DNA of 64,000 nt from UBA11612 sp963662375 (GCA_963662375.2 CAXXRP010000003.1:62001-126000); one strand, 5' to 3'. Counted from the stretch's first letter, positions 9,387-18,417 are shown. Notes: a model not told the origin generated them from the sequence alone. Numbers and translations are program-made.

Positions 9387-10991
9387 TCAGTCGGCTGAAA
9401 CGGCCTGTTTGTATGCAGTCGGAGGGACGCGCTTATGCGATGCCTGCTCGTAGGCGTAGGCGTAGGATAGCAGACTTTGTTCCGACCACTTCGGTCCGAC
9501 AAACGACAGGCCCACGGGCAGGTTGTCTACATCTCCCATGGGGACGGTTAGGTTGGGAAACTCGGCGAGCGCCGCAGTGCCGCTGATGGATGCAGGCCTC
9601 TCACCCTTAGGTCGCTCCAGAGCGGCGCCTCCTCTGGCTGTGCCGTCGGGCAGGAGCAAGCCTGCCGGACCCCGCGTGACGGCCACCAGCGCGCTCACGT
9701 TGTAGTCGGACATGGCTTTTCCGTACCCCTCGGCTCCCGCTCTGCGCTGGGCGTACTCCAGGATCTTGATGTACTCGGGGTTTTGCCGACCGTTCTCCGT
9801 CGCTTCGGCTATTTCCAAATGCTCCTGGCCGTGGATGTTCTCGCGCGGATCGGTTTTATTGAAGGCGATGATGTCCGCAAGCGTACGTATCTTCACGGCC
9901 TCCGGTGCGCCCGCGAGATACGCGGCCATGTCCTCTTTGATGTCGTAATACATGATGAGACGTTGCTCCTGGCTTAGGTCCTCCAAAATATCGTCCGGAA
10001 GATCCACCAACTCGGCGCCCTGAGCGGCGAGCACCTGAAGGGCTTCCTCGAACACGGGCCCGGTCTCTTCCGTATAACTGCTCGTTGCTCGGAATACGCC
10101 CAGTCGCACGCCTTTCAGCGCGTCGGTGCTCAGGCCCGCCGTATAATCGGTCTTGTGCATATCGGCGTCCGTTGACCACGGATCACCGGGGTCGGATCCG
10201 GCCATGACGGTGAGCATCATGGCGAAATCGGTCACGGTGCGTGTCATCGGGCCGGCGGTGTCTTGGGTCAGGCTGACGGGCACAATGCCGCGCCGGGAAA
10301 TGAGGGCGAGGGAGGGCCTCATGCCGACAAGACCCATGAGCGACGACGGGCCCATAATGGAGCCCGTGGTGTCGGTGCCCACAGTGGCCGCGGCAAGGCT
10401 GGCCGCGCTAGCGATGCCGGACCCATTGCTGGATCCAGCGGCTGTGCGGGCCAGATCATAAGGGTTATGTGTGCCGCCGCCGACGGTGCTTCCGGCGAAC
10501 GCGGCGGTGGTGCGAAGGCCGGCCCACTGAGAAGTATTGGCCTTGCCCAGAAGAACAGCGCCCGCGGCGCGCAAGCGCTTTGCGACTTCAGAGTCCTGCG
10601 CGGGCATGTTTTCGACGAGGGCATAAGACCCCGCCGTTGTCGGCATGCCGACCGCGTCGATGTTGTCTTTGAGAAGAACGGGTACGCCGTCTAATGGGCC
10701 GAGCCCATGTCCCTGTGCCCGGCGTGCATCGGAGGCTGCCGCCTGGTCTAGAGCGTCGGGCGCAATCAAAATGACGGCGTTCAGGGCGTCGTTGAAGGCC
10801 TCGATGCGTGCAATATAAGCCTTCGTCACCGCCACCGACGTCGTCGTCCCGGCGGCAAGGTCAGCGGAAATTTGAGAAAGGGAAACCTCCTCCACCGCGT
10901 AGGGTGCGGGCAGCGGCTCCTCCTTGGAGCACGTGGTGAGCGCAAGAGCGAATACCAATGGAAGGCAAACCAAAGAGCGGTGCAACATCAT
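9387..10991 (-). CDS. Amidase signature family protein, probable lipoprotein
   Basis: 534-residue amidase with the Ser-cisSer-Lys triad context: Lys in VLLKDNID, cis-Ser in GSSNGSG and the nucleophile Ser in GTDTTGSI. It hydrolyses an amide; the substrate is unknown. The N-terminus has a signal sequence ending LALTTCSKEE, a plausible lipobox, so the enzyme is probably membrane-anchored and periplasmic. I chose the ATG at 10991 (MMLHRS) because GGGGGA lies 4 bases upstream; the ATG at 11003 has no Shine-Dalgarno sequence. A 55-base CAGA tract sits in the 5' leader. Similar to GatA in fold, but export and lack of GatB/C argue against a role in tRNA amidation. Confidence 0.88.
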   Translation of the reverse strand: MMLHRSLVCLPLVFALALTTCSKEEPLPAPYAVEEVSLSQISADLAAGTTTSVAVTKAYIARIEAFNDALNAVILIAPDALDQAAASDARRAQGHGLGPLDGVPVLLKDNIDAVGMPTTAGSYALVENMPAQDSEVAKRLRAAGAVLLGKANTSQWAGLRTTAAFAGSTVGGGTHNPYDLARTAAGSSNGSGIASAASLAAATVGTDTTGSIMGPSSLMGLVGMRPSLALISRRGIVPVSLTQDTAGPMTRTVTDFAMMLTVMAGSDPGDPWSTDADMHKTDYTAGLSTDALKGVRLGVFRATSSYTEETGPVFEEALQVLAAQGAELVDLPDDILEDLSQEQRLIMYYDIKEDMAAYLAGAPEAVKIRTLADIIAFNKTDPRENIHGQEHLEIAEATENGRQNPEYIKILEYAQRRAGAEGYGKAMSDYNVSALVAVTRGPAGLLLPDGTARGGAALERPKGERPASISGTAALAEFPNLTVPMGDVDNLPVGLSFVGPKWSEQSLLSYAYAYEQASHKRVPPTAYKQAVSAD

Positions 10992-11013
10992 CACGTCCCC
11001 CATGCGATTGCTT

Positions 11014-11068
<55 letters not shown>

Positions 11069-11131
11069 TAACCATCCCTGCATAGCGATACTTTCATGGT
11101 GCGCCGCTAAGGACAAGGGCGACTCGGCGGA

Positions 11132-11755
11132 TCATCTGGCCAAGGATGGCTTCCATTCGCGGGCCAGATTCTGTGCTTCAGCAATCTGCTCCCGCGACAT
11201 GAGTGCGGCAAGGGCCTCACGTTCTGCGAAGGCAATATCCCTAAGCTCTTTTTCTGACCCCGATGTTGCGGAGGTCGCCGCCGCTAAGTTGTACCACTTG
11301 TGGGCCTGGACATAATTTTGCGGCACGCCAAGGCCGTCGTGATAAGCCTTGCCGAGAACCGTCTGGGCTCTGGTGTCGCCTCGCGCTGCCAGCGCGCGCA
11401 TATTTCTGAACACGGTTGCATAGTCGCCCTGATCGGCTGCCGCTGCTGCTTCATAAATCGGCTTTGCCAGTTCCGCAGCCACTGCGGTAGGTTTCACGAG
11501 GCGCTCAGGCTCATAACCCTGCCTCTGATAATCCTCGATGCACATGCGAAGTTTGGTTTCGGCGTCATCACCTAGCTGTGCGGCGGCGCCCGGCGCGCCG
11601 AACCGCTCCTCGAAATATTGGGCCACCGGGGCTTTCGCTGAAAAGGGGCCGCACTGGACCTGTTGATTAGCACTGTTCGCAAGATGGACGATCTCCCCGC
11701 CGGCGCAGCCTCCAAGAAGGCTGCAGAAGACTACAACAATTCCCCGCTTTTTCAT
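11132..11755 (-). CDS. Sel1-repeat lipoprotein
   Basis: 207 residues starting at the ATG at 11755 (MKKRGIVVVFCSLLGGCAGG), with a textbook lipobox LGGC, so probably a lipoprotein. The C-terminal half has Sel1/TPR-like repeats: ALAARGDTRAQTVLGKAY followed by HDGLGVPQNYVQAHKWYNLA. The last 25 residues contain MSREQIAEAQNLAREWKP, a tail shared with the Sel1 proteins at 37079 and 54741. Sel1 proteins are usually scaffolds for protein-protein contacts in the envelope. The longer upstream frame lacks a signal and was not used. Confidence 0.82.
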   Translation of the reverse strand: MKKRGIVVVFCSLLGGCAGGEIVHLANSANQQVQCGPFSAKAPVAQYFEERFGAPGAAAQLGDDAETKLRMCIEDYQRQGYEPERLVKPTAVAAELAKPIYEAAAAADQGDYATVFRNMRALAARGDTRAQTVLGKAYHDGLGVPQNYVQAHKWYNLAAATSATSGSEKELRDIAFAEREALAALMSREQIAEAQNLAREWKPSLAR

Positions 11756-11852
11756 AACCCCTGTCCCCGTTCTCGTATGTTGGCTCTTGCCCGGAGGCTC
11801 GGCGCGTTCCCCGCCGCGACTGTAACACATTTTTTGGCGGTTGGGCTCGCGG

Positions 11853-12371
11853 TTACGCCTCACGCCTCCTTCGCTTTCCCGGGACCAGCGTCACCGGCAG
11901 GCCGATCTTTCCCGCAAATTTGCCCGTCACCGCCTCGACCAGCGGCCCAGGCTTCTTGCCCACGGCCGAGCCCAGGATCAGCATGGAAAGCGCCGGGCGC
12001 TCCTTGACCAGCTTGAACAATTGGTCGCGCCTGTTACCCTTGCGCACATAAAGGTCGGGCTCGCGCCCGGTCTCCTTTAAAACCCGTTGGGCGAACACGC
12101 GTAAATTTCCTTCGGCGCTTTGGCGCGCTTCTTTGTCGGCCAGCTCTTTGACGAATTCATAGTGCATGAAGTCCGGGTCTACGTCGTACACGTAAAGCAG
12201 GGCGATCTTACCGCCGGTGCTGCGCGCGCGGCCGCAGGCATAGCGGATGGCCGCGTCCAGTTCGATGCTGTCGTCCACCACCACCAAAAATTCGCGGCTT
12301 TGTTCCGGCGCCAGCGGTATGTTTTTACCGGCCGGGGCCGGTGATGTTGCGGGCGAGGCCTTGCCAGCCAT
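11853..12371 (-). CDS. Universal stress protein (UspA family)
   Basis: 172 residues with a single Usp domain: FLVVVDDSIELDAAIRYACG at the N-terminal strand, ALLYVYDVD, and the C-terminal LILGSAVGKKPGPLVEAV. The last stretch is near the usual G-x2-G-x9-G(S/T) nucleotide-binding pattern but not a perfect match. The start at 12371 is backed by AGGAG upstream; the frame extends further but the extra N-terminus is Arg-rich nonsense that overlaps the rhodanese gene. It lies 29 bases downstream of the rhodanese gene on the same strand and may be co-transcribed. Cytoplasmic. Confidence 0.85.
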   Translation of the reverse strand: MAGKASPATSPAPAGKNIPLAPEQSREFLVVVDDSIELDAAIRYACGRARSTGGKIALLYVYDVDPDFMHYEFVKELADKEARQSAEGNLRVFAQRVLKETGREPDLYVRKGNRRDQLFKLVKERPALSMLILGSAVGKKPGPLVEAVTGKFAGKIGLPVTLVPGKRRRREA

Positions 12372-12400
12372 GACGATGCGGCGCTCCTGCTTGGTCGTGT

Positions 12401-12736
12401 TTATCCGGGTTCGCCGTCGAAGCCCGCGGCGTTCCAGGCGATGAAGCCGCCGTCCATGCGCTTGATCACGCCGGTATAGCCGGCGGCCACTGCTTTTTCG
12501 GCGGCTACGCCGCAACGCTGTCCGCTGCGACAATGGAACACGAGATGCTTGTCGCTAGGCTCGGGGATCTCGTCGGGATTGAAGGTGGACAGCGGCATCA
12601 AAACGGCGCCGGGAATATGCGCTTCAGCCCATTCGTTCGCCTCGCGCACGTCCACGATCACGACGTTGTTCGCATCGCGCCAGGCTTTGATCTCGGCGGG
12701 GCTGACGTAAAAAACCTGATCCGGCGGCAAGGCCAT
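12401..12736 (-). CDS. Rhodanese-like sulfurtransferase
   Basis: 111-residue single rhodanese domain. The active-site cysteine is in FHCRSGQRC, the loop that would carry a persulfide. Other landmarks are VIVDVREANEWAEAHIPGA and the terminal MDGGFIAWNAAGF. AAGGAG lies 7 bases before the ATG at 12736. The product is cytoplasmic. It is near a YeeE/YedE sulfur transporter and a tusA remnant, which suggests a thiosulfate-uptake and sulfur-relay neighbourhood. Confidence 0.9.
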   Translation of the reverse strand: MALPPDQVFYVSPAEIKAWRDANNVVIVDVREANEWAEAHIPGAVLMPLSTFNPDEIPEPSDKHLVFHCRSGQRCGVAAEKAVAAGYTGVIKRMDGGFIAWNAAGFDGEPG

Positions 12737-12877
12737 CGGGCGCTCCTTTTGTCTCGTGCTTTTGTCTTGTGTTTCGCTTCCGTATGCTGCCACTGTAAGC
12801 TAGATCATCGGCCTCTGAGAAGTGGTGAGGGGACGCCCCCGCGCTGTATACTCGCGCCGGGTTGGAAAAAAAGTTGC

Positions 12878-13234
12878 ATGCCCCGTGAGCGGTCTCGCGC
12901 ACATCGCCGAGGCTGGCGCGCAAAAAACATGAGTTATCGCCGCGCCTGGATGCTGGTGCGCGAGATAAACACGAGGTTTGCAAAGCCGCTGGTGTTCACC
13001 GCCAGGGGTGGCAAGGGCGGCGGAGGAGTGGTCGGGCTGACGCCTTTCGGCGAAGAAGTGCTGAAACGCCATCGCCGCATGGAGAAATCCACCACCGAAA
13101 GTCATCGCGGTCGACCTGAAGGTCTTGAATCGCACCGCAACCGTGTCAAAACGCTAAATCACCGTGTAAAAACCGGTTGTGTACCGTACGCACCGTGCAA
13201 TCGGTGCGGTGAAGCGGTGCATATCGTCCGATAA
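12878..13234 (+). pseudogene. ModE-type winged-helix regulator, damaged
   Basis: The segment MSYRRAWMLVREINTRFAKP followed by TARGGKGGGGVVGLTPFGEE and LKRHRRME is the recognition-helix and wing region of ModE-like (LysR-type HTH) molybdate regulators. Upstream of it the expected first helices are not in frame; another frame shows LAHIAEAGA, like the LLxxIxExGSI start, but the AAARAM helix is missing. The tail after RRME is unlike the family. It appears to be a remnant with a small deletion and frameshift. It diverges from the rhodanese gene. Confidence 0.6.
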
Positions 13235-13263
13235 AACCGTGCCGCGCGCCGGCAACAACGGCT

Positions 13264-14361
13264 CTAAACCGCGCGCCTGCGCAGGGTTAACCGCAGTCCG
13301 CGCCACACTGAGTCGGTCTCAAAATAGCGAATGCCCCACACGCAGCCGAACCAGATTGACCCGATCACCACCACTGAGCCGATGGAAAGGGTCGATAAAC
13401 CCGACAACCCCTGGCCGAACGTGCATCCCATCGTCAGGGTTCCGCCGAAACCCATAAGCGCGCCGCCTATCAGATGGCGCGGCAAATCGGCCGGATCGGA
13501 GAATGACTCAAGCGACAAATTCCTTGTCGCGGTGGCATAAATGAACGATCCTACCGGCACGCCCACCAGCGCGAAAACACCAAAAATCGCTGCTGGAAAG
13601 CCTGAAATCATCAAAACGCTGAGCAATTCACCCGCCGGGACCACAAAATTCAGCGCGGTGTAATCTGCTGCCTCGGCGCTGCGCGCCGTGAGGTAAGCCA
13701 CCGCCAGCCACGCCGCCGGCACCGTCAATCCGATAATCAGGCCGCTGAAGAGGTGGCCCCTCGACGCACGGAACCAGCTGTCCTTCAAGCAAAAAACGAT
13801 CATGCTGCCGCCAAAAAGCGCTGTAAAAATCCACCGCACGAAATCCGCATCCACGCCGGGAAAAATCGCGAAAAGGCGGTCGAAGCCCGGCGCCATTAGC
13901 GTTATAGAATCTCCAAAGTCGCTCAGGACGTTGTTGAGTGGTTTCAAAATTCCGGCCGCTGTCATGGCCGCGAACACGCCGATTACGAGCACGGTCACCA
14001 GCGATTTGAGCGAGCCCGCGCCGGTGCGCACCAGCGCCCGGTTGACGCAGCCGCCCGCCAAACTCATTCCGAAACCGAACGCGGTCCCGCCCGCAACCAG
14101 CGCCAGCCAGGAAATGCGTGGGATCAAATACGCCGACGAGCCAAGGTTCACTAGGCCCGCGGTTTCTAAGGCCTGCGCGCCAATGATCGCGACGCCGCCG
14201 GCCATCATCCACGCCCGAAGTCGCCGCCAATCCTTGGCGAACATGATGTCGGCGACCGCGCCCACGGCGCAGAAATTCGAGGCAAACGCGGCGGCACCCA
14301 CCACCGCGCCGATAGCCAGCCCCAAGATCGCCGCGAGCGGTCCCGGCGAAGAAAAATCCAC
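13264..14361 (-). CDS. YeeE/YedE family sulfur-compound transporter
   Basis: 365 residues with about nine to ten hydrophobic segments; inner membrane. YeeE/YedE (DUF395, PF04143). Conserved cysteine motifs are visible in SLAGGCVNRALVR and TLTMGCTFGQGLSG, plus an N-terminal ASNFCAVGA; in TsuA such cysteines relay thiosulfate through the membrane. A rhodanese gene lies about 530 bases away on the same strand and a tusA remnant starts 68 bases upstream on the other strand. TsuA-TusA(TsuB) pairing is known for thiosulfate uptake, so the same role is likely here, although its TusA partner is broken. Confidence 0.87.
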   Translation of the reverse strand: MDFSSPGPLAAILGLAIGAVVGAAAFASNFCAVGAVADIMFAKDWRRLRAWMMAGGVAIIGAQALETAGLVNLGSSAYLIPRISWLALVAGGTAFGFGMSLAGGCVNRALVRTGAGSLKSLVTVLVIGVFAAMTAAGILKPLNNVLSDFGDSITLMAPGFDRLFAIFPGVDADFVRWIFTALFGGSMIVFCLKDSWFRASRGHLFSGLIIGLTVPAAWLAVAYLTARSAEAADYTALNFVVPAGELLSVLMISGFPAAIFGVFALVGVPVGSFIYATATRNLSLESFSDPADLPRHLIGGALMGFGGTLTMGCTFGQGLSGLSTLSIGSVVVIGSIWFGCVWGIRYFETDSVWRGLRLTLRRRAV

Positions 14362-14429
14362 GACGTCAGTCCCTTATAAAACGCCCAGAAAAATGGAGAA
14401 CGCAGAGTACAGAGTATAGTGCTTCCGCC

Positions 14430-14577
14430 ATGACGCAAGACCGCAAGGACTCCTCTGACCCAATCCTCGTCGACGCCTAGGGTCTGAATTGTCCCTTGCC
14501 GGTGTTGAAGCTCCGCAAAATTCTCAAAGCTTTGCCCCCATCGAATATCTCGTTTTTGGCTCTTGGCGCGTGGGCGC
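14430..14577 (+). pseudogene. TusA-like sulfur carrier, stop codon and IS truncation
   Basis: The frame MTQDRKDSSDPILVDA stops at TAG (14478) and reads on as GLNCPLPVLKLRKILKALPP. The Cys-Pro-x-Pro motif and flanking residues are diagnostic of TusA/SirA, where the expected codon at the stop is Arg or similar (DxRGLxCPxP). After about 15 more residues the coding similarity ends at the left end of an IS3-family element at 14578. No 3' half is visible beyond the element. It is divergent from the YeeE/YedE transporter, the expected partner. Confidence 0.75.
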
Positions 14578-14698
14578 TGTGTCTGACGTCAGCACTACTG
14601 GGACAAACTAGTGTAATTGCCTAAAGGAGTGTTTTTGGCTCATCGTCACCATTGAGGAGTGAACGATGAGACATAGAACAGAACGTCATCAGGACGCC
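14578..14698 (+). repeat. IS left end, copy 1 of 121-base repeat
   Basis: It matches 42850-42970 with two mismatches seen (at 14673 and 14687). It includes a GAGGAG ribosome-binding site and an ATG at 14665 that opens a frame of only 25 codons here. Confidence 0.92.
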
Positions 14699-14711
14699 AC
14701 ACGAGCGGACT

Positions 14712-15041
14712 TTGAAGGACATCTGGCGCAAGACGCGCAAGCGATATTCCTCTGAGGAGAAGATCCGCATTGTGCTAGCCGGATTGCGGGGCGAGGACAG
14801 CATTGCCGAGTTGTGTTGCCAGGAGGGCATTGCCCAGGGTCTGTATTACAGCTGGTCGAAGGAGTTCCTTGAGGCTGGGAAGAAGCGATTGCCCGGCGAT
14901 ACGGCGCGTGAGGCTAATACCGGCGAGGTGAAGGACCTTCGCCGTGAGGCTCGTGATCTCAAGGAGGTCGTAGCCGAACAGGCGCTTGAACTGCGTCTGC
15001 TCAAAAAAAGCATGATCGGGGATGGGGGAGACGAGGAATGA
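14712..15041 (+). CDS. IS3-family transposase OrfA
   Basis: 109 residues. The N-terminal helix-turn-helix is RYSSEEKIRIVLAGLRGEDS with IAELCCQEGIAQGLYYSW, followed by a predicted coiled coil (VKDLRREARDLKEVVAEQAL). OrfA binds the element ends. The stop overlaps the start of OrfB in ATGA at 15038-15041, so translation is coupled without need for a programmed frameshift. Confidence 0.9.
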   Translation: MKDIWRKTRKRYSSEEKIRIVLAGLRGEDSIAELCCQEGIAQGLYYSWSKEFLEAGKKRLPGDTAREANTGEVKDLRREARDLKEVVAEQALELRLLKKSMIGDGGDEE

Positions 15042-16018
15042 GATACCCATCCTCCGAGAAGCTTGAGATCATCCGGCTGGCTGAACACTCGCACCTGCCT
15101 GCCAAGCGTACGTTGGATAAGCTCGGCATTTCGCGCACGACGTTTTACCGCTGGTACGACAAGTATCTGGATGGCGGTGTGGCGGCATTGGAGGATAAAG
15201 CTCCCAAGCCATCGCGGGTGTGGAACCGTATTCCTGACGACATTCGTGACCGGATCGTTGACCTCGCTCTGGAAGAGCCTGACCTGTCACCCCGGGAATT
15301 GGCTGTGCGGTTCACAGATACGCAGGCCTACTTCGTCTCAGAAGCTTCCGTCTATCGGCTGTTGAAGTCCCATGACCTGATCACCAGCCCTGCGTTTGTG
15401 GTGATTAAGGCGAGCAGTGAGTTCAAAGACAAGACGAGCTGTATCAACCAGATGTGGCAAACTGACTTCACCTACATCAAGGTCATCGGTTGGGGCTGGT
15501 TTTATCTTTCGACCATCCTGGATGATTACTCGCGTTACATCATCGCCTGGAAGCTCTGCACGACCATGAAGGCCGGCGATGTGACTGACACATTGGAACT
15601 GGCCTTACAGGCCTCTGGCTGTGATCAGGTCAATGTCCGTCACAAGCCACGGCTGCTGTCAGACAATGGGGCGTCTTACATCTCTGGCGAGCTCGCCGAG
15701 TGGCTGAATGACAAAGGCATGGATCACGTTTGCGGAGCCCCCTATCACCCACAGACACAGGGCAAGATCGAACGTTGGCATCAGACCTTGAAAAACCGCA
15801 TCTTGTTGGAGAACTACTTCCTACCGGGCGATCTCAAAGCAAATATCGGGCGCTTCGTCACCTCCTACAACAACCACCGCTACCATGAGAGCCTCGGCAA
15901 TCTGACACCTGCTGATGTCTACTTCGGACGCGGTGAAACCATTTTACTCGAACGGGAAAGGATCAAACGAAAAACCATCAACCAACGGCGCTTGCAACAC
16001 CGCAAATCCGCCGCCTAA
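15038..16018 (+). CDS. IS3-family transposase OrfB (DDE integrase)
   Basis: 326 residues with an N-terminal HTH (LDKLGISRTTFYRWYDKY) and an rve integrase core. The catalytic triad is visible as Asp in WQTDFTYIKV, Asp in LLSDNGASY and Glu in GKIERWHQTLK. The C-terminus carries the usual YNNHRYHESLGNLTPADVY block. The reading frame is intact, so the element may still be active. It starts within the stop of OrfA. Confidence 0.93.
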   Translation: MRYPSSEKLEIIRLAEHSHLPAKRTLDKLGISRTTFYRWYDKYLDGGVAALEDKAPKPSRVWNRIPDDIRDRIVDLALEEPDLSPRELAVRFTDTQAYFVSEASVYRLLKSHDLITSPAFVVIKASSEFKDKTSCINQMWQTDFTYIKVIGWGWFYLSTILDDYSRYIIAWKLCTTMKAGDVTDTLELALQASGCDQVNVRHKPRLLSDNGASYISGELAEWLNDKGMDHVCGAPYHPQTQGKIERWHQTLKNRILLENYFLPGDLKANIGRFVTSYNNHRYHESLGNLTPADVYFGRGETILLERERIKRKTINQRRLQHRKSAA

Positions 16019-16161
16019 AATGACAAACAAGATGGGCTAAACTCTCCGTTAGTTTAACAAGTCTTCTGTTCCAAATATTCCGACGACGCACAGATTTGAA
16101 CACGGGCGGCGATGTTGGACGCGCCTGCTGCAAGGCCGGGATCAGTGATGCGACTGCCGAT

Positions 16162-16238
16162 CTCCGTCACTGCGATGAGACCAAAACCCTCCCTTACTCA
16201 CCACCCCAATTCGGTCTCATAGGCGCTGACGCCGCACA
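16162..16238 (+). repeat. 77-base dispersed repeat, copy A
   Basis: It matches 32255-32331 at 71 of 77 positions without gaps. Copy A lies in the 306-base stretch between the IS3 OrfB and the first DUF4392 gene, which otherwise holds the proposed IS right end and no gene. Copy B is directly upstream of a DUF1501 remnant. Confidence 0.85.
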
Positions 16239-16324
16239 GTCTTTCGTTAGCCATATTCTTTAGCGCCGACTTCGGCGGTTATAGTTTTTTGAGAACTGTA
16301 GCCAACGGCTCGATGTCGGAAAAC

Positions 16325-17344
16325 CTAGTGGGCAAGGCCTGTCGTAGGAGGCTCGAGATTCTTGCGTACGATGTTTCCAAGAAATTGCACGCAGGCCATT
16401 GAAGTTTCACCTTCCAGGCCGTCGCAAATAAAATCGGTCGAGCAATACATTGCTTCAAGACCTCCTGCCGCAAGGCAATCGCGAAGCATTCGCTCTTCCT
16501 GTGCTGGGGTATGCATCAAGTCCGGTTTCTTCAACAGATATGCAAGGGCTGCTTCAATGCCATAGCAACCCCAGTTTGACATCATCACCGGAAGTATAAC
16601 GTCGGTGGCGGTCGTGGTGGCAACTATGTTGCCTTTCGGCATGGTCGCAACCACCGTGTCATAGATGGCACCAAAGCCAATTTCATTTCCATGATCGCCG
16701 ATGCCAATCGTCAGGATGCCGCGTTTATTAGCCTCCTCAACCAGCGGCGCAATGTCCACAACTGCCCCTGGGGTAGGGTCGAAGTCACTAAGCGGAATGC
16801 CCGTCGCGGTGTGAAGCACACCATCTTTGCCGGGTCCAAGACGCTCGGTTGCGATGATTGCATTCGGTTTGTAGCGCTCAAACACGTCCCCCACCCAACT
16901 CGCAACGCCGTCTTGTTGCGCGGGCGCGTATTCCATGGCTGCGCCGAGACGGTTGTCTTTAGCCTCGGAAAATTTCTTCACCATTAATCCTAGGGAATGG
17001 CTCGACGCTACCACCGGCCCCGCGTGGTGCTTTTCGAGGACGTAAACCGGTACCGCGCCGAGACCACGATAGAGCGCGCGCGCAACTGCGGCAGCTCCCG
17101 GAGGGCCGTCATTCTCGCCTTCTGGCAAAATTGGCGCCAAACCAGCACCGGTCAGCACCAAAACCACATCGCCTTTACCAACATCCTTCACCAGCCTTTC
17201 GGCCGCGACCATAGCAATAGGTCGGCCCCCAACGAGTTTGCGCGCGGCTGCATACAGGGGCGCAAGGATATTGAGCGGCATTCCGCGGTTTTTGGCCTCA
17301 ATCGTGCAGACCTTGTCTATCGCTTCACCGGTTATATCGGGCAT
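16325..17344 (-). CDS. DUF4392 (D-glutamate cyclase-like) protein, copy A
   Basis: 339 residues, DUF4392 domain (PF14336), the C-terminal domain of D-glutamate cyclase, which converts D-glutamate to 5-oxo-D-proline. Characteristic stretches: VVLVLTGAGLAPILPEGEND, GPPGAAAVARALYRGLG, GIGDHGNEIGFGAI and the C-terminal CDGLEGETSMACVQFLG. It stands alone without the DUF1445 half found in the mammalian enzyme. GGAG lies 9 bases before the ATG. It follows a second copy (17398-18417) by 53 bases, with identical length and about three quarters of residues shared. Cytoplasmic. Substrate may be D-glutamate or a related acid; this is inferred from family only. Confidence 0.85.
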   Translation of the reverse strand: MPDITGEAIDKVCTIEAKNRGMPLNILAPLYAAARKLVGGRPIAMVAAERLVKDVGKGDVVLVLTGAGLAPILPEGENDGPPGAAAVARALYRGLGAVPVYVLEKHHAGPVVASSHSLGLMVKKFSEAKDNRLGAAMEYAPAQQDGVASWVGDVFERYKPNAIIATERLGPGKDGVLHTATGIPLSDFDPTPGAVVDIAPLVEEANKRGILTIGIGDHGNEIGFGAIYDTVVATMPKGNIVATTTATDVILPVMMSNWGCYGIEAALAYLLKKPDLMHTPAQEERMLRDCLAAGGLEAMYCSTDFICDGLEGETSMACVQFLGNIVRKNLEPPTTGLAH

Positions 17345-17397
17345 GGATGACGACTCCGTTCGAGATGAATGGGGGGAACGAGGTTCCTCGACACGAG

Positions 17398-18417
17398 TTA
17401 GTGCGCAAGACCCTTCGTGGGAGGCTCAAGATTCTTTCGCACGATGTTTCCAAGGAATTGCACACAGGCCATCGAGGTTTCACCTTCAAGGCCATCCACG
17501 ACAAAATTGGTCGTGCAATATGTTGCTTCAAGGCCGCCCGCATTAAGGCAATCGCGGAGCATCTGTTCTTCCTGGGCGGGCGTGTGCATCAACTCCGGTC
17601 TTTTTAGCAAATAGGCGATAGCCGCTTCGATGCCATAGCAACCCCAGTTGGACATCATCACCGGGAACACGATGTCCGTAGCTGTCGTTGTGGCAAGTAT
17701 ATTGCCCTTCGGCATTATCTCGACCACAGTGTTGTAGATGGCACCAAAGCCAATCTCATTGCCGCCATCGCCGATGCCAATCGTAAGGATGCCGCGCTTA
17801 TTCGCTTCTTCAACAAGTGGGGCAGTGTCCACAACAGCTCCCGGGGCTGGGTCGTAATCAGCAAGTGCTATGGCCGTCACACTGTGCAGTACGCCCCCTT
17901 TGCCAGGGCCAATACGTTCAGCGCACACAATCGCTTTCGGCTTGTAGCGATCTAACACGTCGTCGACCCAGGCGGGGACACCCTCTTGCTGGGGAGGTGC
18001 ATACTCTATTGCCGCGCCGAGGCGATAATCTTTGGCCTCAGAAAACTCCTTGACCATCAGTCCCAGCGAATGACTTGAAGCGATCACTGGTCGCGCGTGA
18101 TGTCTTTCGAGCACATAAACCGGAACCACGCCTAAGCCCCGGTAGAGCGCGCGCGCGAGTGCCGCTGCGCCGGGCGGGCCGTCGCTCTCACCTTCGGGCA
18201 GTATTGGGGCGAGTCCAGCGCCGGTCAGGAACAAGACCACATCGCCTTTCCCCAGTGTCTCCACCAGCTTTTCGGCCGCCAGCGTGGAAATTGGCCGACC
18301 GCCGGCAAATTTACGTGCGGCCTCATAAAAACGAACAATGAAATTGTGTGGCATGCCACGATTCTTGGCTTGGATCGTGCACACCCTGTCTATTGCGTCG
18401 CCAATGATGTCCGGCAT
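17398..18417 (-). CDS. DUF4392 (D-glutamate cyclase-like) protein, copy B
   Basis: 339 residues, a tandem paralogue of 16325-17344 with no gaps in the alignment. It shares VVLFLTGAGLAPILPEGESD, TIGIGDGGNEIGFGAI and VDGLEGETSMACVQ. The ATG at 18417 is preferred over an upstream extension because GGAG lies 9 bases before it and the extension has no counterpart in copy A. The gene is divergent from the peptide ABC transporter operon beginning at 18668, with 250 bases of shared regulatory space. A hydantoinase/oxoprolinase remnant lies at the far end of that operon, consistent with 5-oxoproline or glutamate-derivative metabolism (inference). Confidence 0.85.
   Translation of the reverse strand: MPDIIGDAIDRVCTIQAKNRGMPHNFIVRFYEAARKFAGGRPISTLAAEKLVETLGKGDVVLFLTGAGLAPILPEGESDGPPGAAALARALYRGLGVVPVYVLERHHARPVIASSHSLGLMVKEFSEAKDYRLGAAIEYAPPQQEGVPAWVDDVLDRYKPKAIVCAERIGPGKGGVLHSVTAIALADYDPAPGAVVDTAPLVEEANKRGILTIGIGDGGNEIGFGAIYNTVVEIMPKGNILATTTATDIVFPVMMSNWGCYGIEAAIAYLLKRPELMHTPAQEEQMLRDCLNAGGLEATYCTTNFVVDGLEGETSMACVQFLGNIVRKNLEPPTKGLAH

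Larger units (their letters stand above)
14578..16092 (+). mobile_element. IS3-family insertion sequence, about 1.5 kb
   Basis: It contains overlapping orfA and orfB. The left boundary is set by the point where a second copy of the same end (42850) starts to match. The right boundary is proposed at 16092, because the reverse complement there begins TGTGCGTCGTCGG and has TTGGAACA where the left end has CTGGGACA; the terminal repeats are imperfect. No target-site duplication is visible, and the interrupted tusA does not resume, so a deletion probably followed insertion. Confidence 0.75.
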
